Source: Candidatus Mcinerneyibacteriota bacterium
GTDB taxonomy: Bacteria > AUK180 > JAQVHJ01
NCBI GenBank assembly: GCA_030630935.1
Contig: DAOVMD010000016.1
Coordinates: 1 to 16,306 of the forward strand
Direction of reading: 5' to 3'
DNA length: 16,306 nucleotides
Translations under genes and position numbers: made by a program
The notes under the pieces: model-generated
The model's input: only the letters and a program-made list of their open reading frames with translations
Told to the model about the DNA's origin: nothing
Database searches by the model: none
Shown here: positions 10,001 through 15,927 of the stretch, in pieces
Numbering within the stretch: the stretch's first letter is position 1
Layout: the number at the start of each line of letters is the position of its first letter

Positions 10001-13000
10001 GATAATTAATATCTAAATCTCCTGATTCGTTTAGGTAAAGAACTTTTAACTCCACAAAATCACCACTCGAATAATGGATATATGCAAGTTTCCCTGAGTC
10101 GGGAGACGATCTTAGAAGATAGAATCCAACATTATGTTCAGAATCCTGATCTAAGATATTGAGTTTTCCTGAATTCAGATTGTAAGTATATATGTATTGA
10201 TAATTAATAGACGCAAACGATTCCCACGCTGCCCAAACGATATAATTTCCATTCGGTGACCAGGCCATCTCAAATAAATATCCTGAATATATTTCTGTCT
10301 CGGTATTACCATTTACCCAAATTATTTTATCATCCGATTCATAGCAATCAATATAAACAAATTGATTAGGGTCCGTTGGATGCCACCAATAATCCCTAAC
10401 CTTAGGAGTTCCTCCACCGGGTTTTTGGTAATTCGTAACCACTCCATTGTCATATATTTTAAGAACATACTCCCGGATAAACATGAAGATTGAACCGTCA
10501 GGGGAGTATTTGGGTGATATAGTAAACCGTCTATTAAACTCCCAGGGTGGGGGCTCAAGGCCAGTTTGCTTTGAAACCAGTTCGGTAGTAGCCCCAGTAT
10601 CCAAATCCATTTCCCAAATAGAACAATTCCTAACTAAACAATAAGGTAAACGACATGGATAGGATTGACATCCCAAACCGCAACCACAATGACTTCCACC
10701 TCTTATATATAACATCTTATTCTCCACTGGATGCTTATCAGGCTGCATGAGATATACCCAATATTCGTAATTTAGGGTGTCTTCAGCATAGAACTCCACA
10801 ATCTCGTCATTGAATGCAATACTGATAAATTTCTCGTTTGAATAATATGTCCCTGTTCCTGTATCATTAAAGACTGCAGAACAGATATATAATCCTTCCG
10901 GGAGATATACTCCTAAATCATCTTTACCATCCCAAACATAACTTGAATTTGTATCAGGTACATTAATTGTCCTAACTGTTAGACCATTTTCATCTCTTAT
11001 AAAAATATCACCTATAAGAGGAACACTTATATTATCTTCTGAAAACGTAAATACTGTATAATCATTACAGATATCTTCATTAGGCGAGAATGTATCTAAA
11101 CTGGATTCCAGGACTATATTATCTAATGAATTTAGTATATGTATATCTCGAACAGTAAAATCTGTAGTCTTACCGGCAATATCACTGACTGTAAGTTTAA
11201 CATTATAAAGTCCATCATCAAAATTCGAGGTGTTTAAACAATGAAGAACCTCATTTTGTTTGGACTCATAAATTGTCTCAGTCAAAGGTATCCAGATATT
11301 GGAATCGTAAGGTTTAATCTTTAAATTATAACCTGTAAAGTTAGGATCATCTGCAACTCCAAGAATATTATATCGCCCTGTTATAACCTTTTCTTCAAAT
11401 AAATTTAAGATAATTGCAGTAGGGTGTTCATTATCAATTATTATTGGCTGACTGAATTCATCTGTTTCATTTAATGTTAAATTTCTGATGTTTGCAGTCA
11501 GGTAAAGCATGTATTTTCCCGAAGCTAACGCAGAGATATTCCAATCAGCAATCTTTATGTCTGTAAATTGCTCCGTTCCACCTGCTATGGTTGTTCTTGT
11601 CCCGGGATTCTCAATGGTTGAATAAGTTAACATATAATAAAATACGAAATTTGTAAATCCTGTCATGTACCTTGCTGTTCCATGAACTTCCTGAATAAGT
11701 TGCAATTCACCATCAAGGATTTGATCTGCAAAAGGACGGGTAATTTCAATAAAGAATGTATCTTCGTAAGTAAATTCAAACTCCTTGATTTCAATGTTAT
11801 ATCCACCCTTACCATCAATCGCTGCAACAAGCACTTTATATGTGCCGGGAGTCAACATTGATTTCGGAATTTGAAGAATATCTCCATATATCCCTACATA
11901 ATTATAGTATCCAATAAAACGATTATTATTATATTTATACGAAGATTCAACAGGGATTGGTTCAATTGTATTCTTCCTATCATCAATAAGATAACCACAC
12001 CAATATATCTCCCCTAAATTGGGATCATCGTAATTATTCGTTCCAACAACAATCTCTAAAGGAACTGTGTCTGAAATTATATTAGAAACATTGATAGGAG
12101 AAGTCGTTTGTATTTGTATTACAGTATTGTTAACAGATCTTTTTATAAAGTGATTAAAATAACCCCACTCCTCTATCCTTCCTGTACTATATTTAAGCCT
12201 TAAGTCAGAACCATTAAAAGATGTAAATATAGCATAGTCAAAGGTCTTATATGGCGAAATTAAAGGGAGAGTTGAATATAAATTACTATCTTGGCCTGAA
12301 ATCAAAATCTCTGTACTAAATATATTCATATTTACCTTAAAACCGCTCTTTTCATTATCAAAAGCTATGATTGAATCACCTGTAAAATCCTGCAGATTAA
12401 TGATTTCTAACGATGAAACATTCTGTGGGTAAGTTCCATATGCTGAATAACCGCCAAAACCGGAATAGATATTAATGTTACCATTATCTGAACCAAAAAT
12501 AATCTCCGGGTTTCCATCCGAATCAAGGTCTTTAAATATTAAATTCGATGTAATTAATCCATTAAAAGTAATTTGATTGGTATTTTCTTCCCAAGTATCA
12601 ATGTTATACTCATAATACTTTATTTTGTATTGTGTCGCGTAAGTTTTCACTGATACTATAATTTCATCATCATTATCATTATTCAGATCAATCAGGTTAA
12701 CGACCGAGTTTGTTCCCGGTGTCTGAATACTTATATAGTTGTTTTCATCCATATCTTCACTAATATCAAGAATAATAATCTCACCTGAATCAGTACCGAA
12801 TATCATTTGAGTCTCATTATCAATTTCTCTAACGATAGGAGTGGAAGTTGGTTTTGCCATCAATCTTTTCGGAAATAATGGATGCTGATTACCTAAATAA
12901 TCTACTACATTAAAATAAATGATCCCTGAGTTATCCTGAATACAATATGTAATATAATTTAAACCACCATCCCCTATCTTCTGAATCAAAGGTAAGGAAA

Positions 13001-13232
13001 TTAATGCACCATTTAATTGAATGGGGTAATTATCAGAAATGATATCTCTCGTGTTTAAATCCCAAAGATATAGGTCGGTTAAACTGTCATTTGTAGTCAA
13101 AATGTTTTCACATGTAATATTTATACCATCGATTAAAGGAGCATCTATAAAAATAGGATGAATCTGATCATAAGAATATACATGAAGAAAAATTAAAATA
13201 AAAAAGAATATAAATAAAAGAAACTTTCTCAT
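7026..13232 (-). CDS. Giant secreted multidomain protein: FG-GAP-like propeller, Ig/FlgD domains, PD40/TolB-like propeller, OmpL47-like and GATase1-like domains
   Basis: This 2068-residue protein has a signal peptide cleaved probably after Ser20. About residues 120-340 form an FG-GAP/VCBS-like beta-propeller, with Asp-rich blades such as DLNNDNDDE near 189 and DLDSDGNPE near 241. Ig-like segments follow to about 700. A FlgD-type Ig domain starts at SPN (716-718) with WDGKD near 768. A striking six-cysteine cluster spans 849-870. Residues about 890-1230 carry PD40/TolB-like blades (YSPDGS near 911, WSPNGN near 992, SPDSGK near 1043). A beta domain at about 1250-1370 precedes a second FlgD-type Ig (SPNSD near 1380, WDGKN near 1430), an Ig-like domain, and an OmpL47-like domain at about 1553-1650. 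A Rossmann-like segment at about 1665-1850 resembles secreted class I glutamine-amidotransferase-like domains, without a visible catalytic triad. No T9SS sorting domain or transmembrane anchor is seen at the C-terminus. The role is unknown; a surface or carrier scaffold for the co-encoded RHS protein is plausible. GGAGG sits six bases before the ATG. Confidence 0.85.
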   Translation of the reverse strand: MRKFLLFIFFFILIFLHVYSYDQIHPIFIDAPLIDGINITCENILTTNDSLTDLYLWDLNTRDIISDNYPIQLNGALISLPLIQKIGDGGLNYITYCIQDNSGIIYFNVVDYLGNQHPLFPKRLMAKPTSTPIVREIDNETQMIFGTDSGEIIILDISEDMDENNYISIQTPGTNSVVNLIDLNNDNDDEIIVSVKTYATQYKIKYYEYNIDTWEENTNQITFNGLITSNLIFKDLDSDGNPEIIFGSDNGNINIYSGFGGYSAYGTYPQNVSSLEIINLQDFTGDSIIAFDNEKSGFKVNMNIFSTEILISGQDSNLYSTLPLISPYKTFDYAIFTSFNGSDLRLKYSTGRIEEWGYFNHFIKRSVNNTVIQIQTTSPINVSNIISDTVPLEIVVGTNNYDDPNLGEIYWCGYLIDDRKNTIEPIPVESSYKYNNNRFIGYYNYVGIYGDILQIPKSMLTPGTYKVLVAAIDGKGGYNIEIKEFEFTYEDTFFIEITRPFADQILDGELQLIQEVHGTARYMTGFTNFVFYYMLTYSTIENPGTRTTIAGGTEQFTDIKIADWNISALASGKYMLYLTANIRNLTLNETDEFSQPIIIDNEHPTAIILNLFEEKVITGRYNILGVADDPNFTGYNLKIKPYDSNIWIPLTETIYESKQNEVLHCLNTSNFDDGLYNVKLTVSDIAGKTTDFTVRDIHILNSLDNIVLESSLDTFSPNEDICNDYTVFTFSEDNISVPLIGDIFIRDENGLTVRTINVPDTNSSYVWDGKDDLGVYLPEGLYICSAVFNDTGTGTYYSNEKFISIAFNDEIVEFYAEDTLNYEYWVYLMQPDKHPVENKMLYIRGGSHCGCGLGCQSYPCRLPYCLVRNCSIWEMDLDTGATTELVSKQTGLEPPPWEFNRRFTISPKYSPDGSIFMFIREYVLKIYDNGVVTNYQKPGGGTPKVRDYWWHPTDPNQFVYIDCYESDDKIIWVNGNTETEIYSGYLFEMAWSPNGNYIVWAAWESFASINYQYIYTYNLNSGKLNILDQDSEHNVGFYLLRSSPDSGKLAYIHYSSGDFVELKVLYLNESGDLDINYLENPRVIAPIIYNPQFLNVRLYAPIGWTIDSKWLIYGDITESGKEGCYDTGIIKSDGLSSRTMTRGTPPYWVTKIKACTDEGFNHHTIAEDINLLPFLQWNIAVAAGFPIFDPIEEKFTYVGYSDRNGEIKEYYYQIIPNCWVLEWNVPGNVISYDNQVNVEIGPTALNLPQDILMITPVLIPMDSPAYDMTEIYPVISEPYEIALQSNQTYFNEYITMEFTYTDTQTFGMEECLINVFTFDESLAKWVIAQPNPAFVSQDLENNKIRIKTNHLSLYILSGKVLDETIPNITSLGIDNKIFSPNSDTIKDRVVFNLKTDKEATVHFIIRDELENKILEKATKIDGNTGINFIWDGKNYNGIIQQDGKYSVEFYAENSEGQRSSNVITNVYLDNTQPLISVNNVENNGMYNRDKIPIIQVSDKFPDTLDVRLNGNEYSTGTTISEEGNHELEITATDLAGNSSSLNLRFLIDKSLPSSEISYEPYSIQNGLISIIPQTDFTITSVDSGNPPSGLKKSEYKISDNSNYDSGWLNYLEPFSLDNHDEGRWIIKYRGIDNAGNIEEDNELKVILKDTLDEDESVLTFGSTLLVWINEEALNSDSQEIRKLKEVLDEFVPYYKIVYSKQDFVNDFRTNLYRVYLVLGNSRNLDKLHSDEIREHIRLGKGIISSEYKHFQGEGNESEVFGIQFKGYYPDKEYEIILNNSPVSTQAVFPVRVKLEKLELLTGTPIGDFENSGKYSPVIILNKFGEGETVYIGFNLLKGINEENISTIKKLLRKSFRYLKKPIFYTFPSAKLPFQLDLKSSSVKVEMKILENVPGTMTILETLPEADILNENSAEWYFTLNPGVRKRIISLNKSPDTPGYYEIHFDAYTKEGGIYEISRNFLFVLEIKFHKSNYINELILDLNQLGLEGDEQKWLEKTIDILGKVNIAVPSDINSTEKIIRDLFKALEFLNKIESIDVTVYHKQISILILYNEIVIDNFNSQNKIQGGK

Positions 13233-13345
13233 TGCTCTCCTCCCAAATTAATAACTATCAATTTCAGATTAGTTAAATATATGATTCCATTATTAAAACT
13301 TAAAAATGAAGATAAACTTGTGCTTCCTTTGATTTTTTCTGCCAT
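13229..13345 (-). CDS. Putative 38-residue leader ORF coupled to the 2068-residue gene
   Basis: Just downstream of the operon promoter, an ATG at 13345 is preceded by AGGAG with a 7-nt spacer. It opens a frame of 38 codons (starting MAEKIKGSTS, ending NLGGEQ) that closes with TGA overlapping the next ATG as ATGA. It has no signal peptide; the centre (residues 20-34) is moderately hydrophobic. It matches no family I recognise. Support comes from the promoter, a near-ideal SD site, and the same ATGA overlap used between the TPR and RHS genes, so ribosomes finishing it would reinitiate at the giant gene. Against it: a 38-codon frame can occur by chance in AT-rich DNA, and codons 34-37 double as the SD of the next gene. 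It may be a true small protein, a translational-coupling leader, or chance. Confidence 0.45.
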   Translation of the reverse strand: MAEKIKGSTSLSSFLSFNNGIIYLTNLKLIVINLGGEQ

Positions 13346-13369
13346 TGTAATACTCCTATATATATTTTT

Positions 13370-13398
13370 ATTTTACCACAACAGAATATAAAAGTCAA
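13370..13398 (-). promoter_or_regulatory. Sigma70-type promoter of the RHS operon
   Basis: On the minus strand a -35 TTGACT (13398-13393) is followed by a 17-nt spacer and a -10 TAAAAT (13375-13370). Both match the consensus at five of six positions. Transcription would start near 13363, only about 18 nt upstream of the leader ORF's ATG and about 130 nt upstream of the giant gene. It is the only good promoter noticed ahead of the minus-strand genes, and their overlaps suggest it serves them all. Confidence 0.65.
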
Positions 13399-13610
13399 GG
13401 AAAATTATGAATAATTAGGAAATTATAAATTTTAAATAAAACACCTATGAAAAATTGATATAAATAACAAGACTACTGTATTCAACATAAAAACGCAAGT
13501 AAAAACCTCAAATAAACATTTCTCATCCGCAAAAACGTGAAAGCACAAACCATATTAGCCACGAAGACACAAAGGACACGAAAAACATGAAATATTCTTT
13601 AATACTTTTG
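13399..13610. other. Gene-free AT-rich segment with a CACGAA-type repeat at 13558-13592
   Basis: No gene is seen. The notable part is 13558-13592, an A/C/G-rich run of near-repeats of the form CCACGAAGACAC, AAAGGACACGAAA and ACATGAAA. Its reverse complement recurs in diverged form at 14229-14292 on the other side of the tandem array (TTCGTGG at 14242-14248 and 14286-14292). From memory, simple-looking CACGAAGA-type repeats of this kind are dispersed through many environmental bacterial genomes; that comparison was not checked. Confidence 0.5.
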
Positions 13611-13620
13611 TTCTATATTA

Positions 13621-14100
13621 TAATGGGACTTAGAACCAGAAAGCAAATGATACTTATAATGCATTTCTATGTGGTTTCTACAGGGATTAAACGGATTAAA
13701 CGGATTAAATTATTTTTAAAGATATTGTTTTTAGTTATAACGTAACATAGAACTATAAAGCAAATGATACTTAAAATGCATTTCTGTGTGATTTTTACAT
13801 GGATTAAGCGGATTAAAGGGATTCAATTTAAAAAACAAGAACTTTAATATTTTTGTTCTTAAATTATATAGATACTTAGAACCAGAAAGCAAAGGATACT
13901 TATAATGCATTTCTGTATAATTTTTACAGGGATTAAACGGATTAATGAGATTTAATTTTTTTAAAGGTTTTGTTCTTAATTACAATGGTACTTAGAACCA
14001 GAAAGGAAGTGATACTTAAGATGCAATGCTGTGTTATTTAATTCCAGAGATTTAATAAATTTGAATTATTAAATTTTAATTTAAATATTTAAAGAGTTTT
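13621..14100 (+). repeat. Four degenerate tandem copies of a repeat of about 120 bp
   Basis: A shared core reading roughly AGAACCAGAAAGCAAATGAT, then ACTTATAATGCATTTCTGT, begins at 13632, 13749, 13879 and 13994, so the period is 117, 130 and 115 bp. In the first three copies the core is followed after about 15 nt by a tandem triplet of a 9-mer near GGATTAAAC: 13684-13709 (three almost exact units), 13801-13826 and 13930-13955. The fourth copy's triplet is badly decayed. Each unit then ends in an AT-rich tail, with TTTGTTCTT in copies 2 and 3. There is no reading frame through the array. Copies differ by many substitutions, so it is an old or slowly decaying array. Confidence 0.85.
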
Positions 14101-14170
14101 TAATCCGTTTAATCAGGTTAATCTCCCGATGCACTTCATATCGGGATCACCTCCCGTTGGTCGGCGACCT
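14097..14170. repeat. Inverted 9-mer triplet followed by GC-richer hairpins
   Basis: Positions 14097-14122 read, on the minus strand, as three 9-mers (near AGATTAACC, TGATTAAAC, GGATTAAAA). This is the inverted version of the triplets in the tandem array. Adjoining it is a perfect 7-bp stem TCCCGAT/ATCGGGA (14124-14130/14140-14146, 9-nt loop), then GGTC/GACC (14159-14162/14166-14169, 3-nt loop). The segment is clearly richer in G and C than its surroundings. No T-run follows either stem, so these do not look like terminators. A structured repeat end or a mobile-repeat boundary is more likely. Confidence 0.6.
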
Positions 14171-14219
14171 GCTAAAGAAATATTTATTCTTAGTTCTTTC
14201 CCTGTTGAAATAAAAAAGG

Positions 14220-14350
14220 TTCTTCTTCGAGCTTTCGTGTTTTCGTGGTAAATTGCAATTGGATTTCTTTCTTGTTCTTCGTGTTTTCGTGGCTGAGAAT
14301 CTGGACGCAAGCTAAATCTTCGATGCGTGCCTTTTGTGTTTTTATGGTTT
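14220..14350 (-). repeat. Inverted copies of the CACGAA-type repeat
   Basis: On the minus strand this stretch contains at least two units of the form CCACGAAAACACGAA (plus-strand TTCGTGTTTTCGTGG at 14278-14292 and TTTCGTGTTTTCGTGG at 14233-14248) and a weaker third (near 14327-14347). They are inverted relative to the copy at 13558-13592. The two sets flank the tandem array, so the whole 13558-14350 block has an approximate inverted-repeat outline. A short reading frame across it is made of the repeat itself and is not a gene. Confidence 0.6.
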
Positions 14351-14354
14351 GGTC

Positions 14355-14403
14355 TTGACTTATTTTTAATTTTATGTTAGAATTTAGAAAAGTTTGGTGG
14401 TTT
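14355..14403 (+). promoter_or_regulatory. Sigma70-type promoter and RBS of the pilus operon; excludes the upstream start codon
   Basis: A -35 TTGACT (14355-14360), 17-nt spacer and -10 TAGAAT (14378-14383) form a good sigma70-type promoter, with the start point expected near 14390. An in-frame ATG at 14374 lies between -35 and -10 and has no SD, so it cannot be on this transcript. The next in-frame ATG at 14404 follows GGTGG at 14396-14400. That spacing of three bases is short, giving a leader of only about 14 nt. The -35 hexamer and spacer length equal those of the divergent operon's promoter. Confidence 0.6.
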
Positions 14404-14955
14404 ATGTTTAAGGTTAATTTGATTACTGATCATATTCAACATGATTTGGAGAAGGAGAGGTATTATTCTATACTGATTCTTGTTTCGATTGTAACCATTC
14501 TTTTTATGATTATTAATCTTGGGTTTAATATTTCTTATATTATTGACACAGGTAATGAACTGGAGAACTTTGAGCAGGTTTCTGTTTATCGAAATGAGAT
14601 TAAAAACCGGGTGTTACTTGATAATAATCATTTGAATAATCAGATTACACGATTCAATACTTTTAGTCATATTTACAATTCCAGGTCAAATTTCTCTTCT
14701 CAACTTAATACTTTAACAGAATTATCTTCTGATGATTTATGGTTTGATAATGTTGAGTATATAAAGAAGAGCACAGAAGAGATCTTTGAGATTAGGGGTA
14801 CAGCATCAGGTACGGAACAGGTTACAGAGTTTATGAAGAGAATCCGTAATTCATTTAAGAATCTAAATAAACTAAAACTTAAGAGTTCCGAATCATTCAA
14901 ATCAGGGGGCAGAGATTTTTTGAAGTTTGAAATATATTTAAGTTTGGAAAGTTAA
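14404..14955 (+). CDS. pilN: PilN-like type IV pilus / type II secretion inner-membrane assembly protein
   Basis: From the 14404 start the protein has 183 residues. It begins MFKVNLI, matching the short cytoplasmic (I/V)NLL-type N-terminus by which PilN docks on PilM. One membrane helix follows (about residues 22-41), then a helical, partly coiled-coil stretch (about 45-85), then a periplasmic ferredoxin-like domain (about 90-183). In the pilus machine PilN pairs with PilO in the inner membrane and links the cytoplasmic ATPase side to the periplasm. The longer frame from 14374 adds ten residues ahead of the NLI motif and overlaps the promoter, so it is rejected. The PilO-like gene starts one base after its stop. 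Usually pilM lies immediately upstream; here there is only the repeat block. Sequence identity to PilN is weak by eye, and the call leans on topology plus gene order; GspL C-terminal-like is the alternative. Confidence 0.72.
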   Translation: MFKVNLITDHIQHDLEKERYYSILILVSIVTILFMIINLGFNISYIIDTGNELENFEQVSVYRNEIKNRVLLDNNHLNNQITRFNTFSHIYNSRSNFSSQLNTLTELSSDDLWFDNVEYIKKSTEEIFEIRGTASGTEQVTEFMKRIRNSFKNLNKLKLKSSESFKSGGRDFLKFEIYLSLES

Positions 14956-14956
14956 T

Positions 14957-15466
14957 ATGGGATCAAAGAAGAGAACTTTTTTTACACTTTTAATTATTAT
15001 AGTTGTTCTTTTGATTATACAAAATTTCGTCAGGGAAATCTTATCGAAGAACATGACTAAGTACTCCGAATACGTTACTTTCAAGAAGGAGATTGAAATC
15101 CTGGAGAGTAATAAAAGTAAAATAAAGAATCAATCTGAAGAGATTAAGAATGCTCTTATTAATCTAAGGAAGCTGAAGTTCCTCCTCAGAGATTCCACCG
15201 AGACCATGGAACTCCTGAATCATTATCTCCATAACTCAAATATTACGGTGGACTCCCTGAATGAGAATTCGTTTCAGGAATTTAAAATGTATAATGTATC
15301 AGTATTAAATATAAAATTAATCGGATCTTATGAAGAAGTATTTAAATTTCTTCAAAAGATTGAAAATGAAGAGATCTTCCTTGAGATTAAGAAGATAAAA
15401 TTAAATAGGTTAACCAAGCATAAGGTTAAGACAGAATTACTAATCAGGTCTGTATTATGGAAATAG
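14957..15466 (+). CDS. pilO: PilO-like type IV pilus / type II secretion (GspM-like) inner-membrane protein
   Basis: The product has 169 residues: a short basic N-terminus, one membrane helix (about 8-24), a coiled coil (about 33-72), and a C-terminal alpha/beta domain (about 82-169). The segment LNIKLIGSYEEVFKFLQKIE (117-136), with its G-x-Y and following amphipathic helix, is the best-conserved feature of PilO domains. PilO forms a heterodimer with PilN and helps build the alignment complex between inner and outer membrane. The gene starts one base after the PilN-like stop and its last ten bases overlap the next gene, indicating tight coupling. GspM of type II secretion shares the same fold and cannot be excluded by eye. 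Confidence 0.75.
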   Translation: MGSKKRTFFTLLIIIVVLLIIQNFVREILSKNMTKYSEYVTFKKEIEILESNKSKIKNQSEEIKNALINLRKLKFLLRDSTETMELLNHYLHNSNITVDSLNENSFQEFKMYNVSVLNIKLIGSYEEVFKFLQKIENEEIFLEIKKIKLNRLTKHKVKTELLIRSVLWK

Positions 15467-15927
15467 TAAAACATATAAAAAGACGATTTATATATTCAAA
15501 ATTATTCATAATAGTTTCGATTATTCTCAGTTTTCAGATTTATACATTCGTTAATACACACTTAAAAATGCAGTATATTCAAAATGCTGAATTATCAACT
15601 GAATCAATGTTGACGATTAAACCGGTTAAGGAAATAAGTAAAAAGAAAGATTATGTTGATCTATTGAAATTAAAGAATCCATTTGACCCGGGTAAGCATC
15701 GGAAATATCTTGGCTCACAATCCGTAACAAAAAGAAAATTCGAATATAAATTAACTGCGATTTTAATTGAGGGAAATGAACGGGTTGCATTATTAGTGAA
15801 TAAAAAGAATCAATCTCTTACAGTAAAGAAAGGTGATATCGTTAAGGGTTGGAAGGTTATTTCAATTAAAGAAAATTCAATTACCTTAACATATGACGGG
15901 ACTTCATTAAAATTAAATCTATGGTAA
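15457..15927 (+). CDS. PilP/GspC-like periplasmic HR-domain protein with membrane anchor
   Basis: The product has 156 residues with one N-terminal membrane helix (about 13-31), a linker, and the motif LKNPFDP at 72-78. NPF(x)P is typical of the linker just before the homology-region domain in PilP and GspC. Residues about 96-156 are beta-rich (YKLTAILIEGNERVALLV, KGDIVKGWKVISI, SITLTYDG) and fit that domain, which contacts the outer-membrane secretin. True PilP is a lipoprotein; this one has a transmembrane anchor and no lipobox, which is the GspC arrangement. It therefore sits between the two families, and the gene symbol is left blank. It overlaps the PilO-like gene by 10 nt and the next gene by 7 nt. 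Confidence 0.68.
   Translation: MEIVKHIKRRFIYSKLFIIVSIILSFQIYTFVNTHLKMQYIQNAELSTESMLTIKPVKEISKKKDYVDLLKLKNPFDPGKHRKYLGSQSVTKRKFEYKLTAILIEGNERVALLVNKKNQSLTVKKGDIVKGWKVISIKENSITLTYDGTSLKLNLW

Noticed and set aside
884-13232. Insecticidal Tc toxin (TcB/TcC) operon
   Set aside because: The propeller is on a different protein from the RHS repeats, no TcA-type gene is present, and the giant protein's FlgD, OmpL47 and PD40-like domains are not part of Tc toxins. Only a loose analogy remains.
13621-14100. CRISPR array
   Set aside because: Units are about 120 bp, vary in length and differ at many positions. There are no short identical repeats separated by unique spacers and no cas gene nearby.
14113-14310. 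65-codon minus-strand frame across the repeat block
   Set aside because: It is composed of the CACGAA-type repeat and hairpin sequence, lacks an SD site, and reads as low-complexity Arg/Lys/Glu/His text. Repeat-derived, not a gene.
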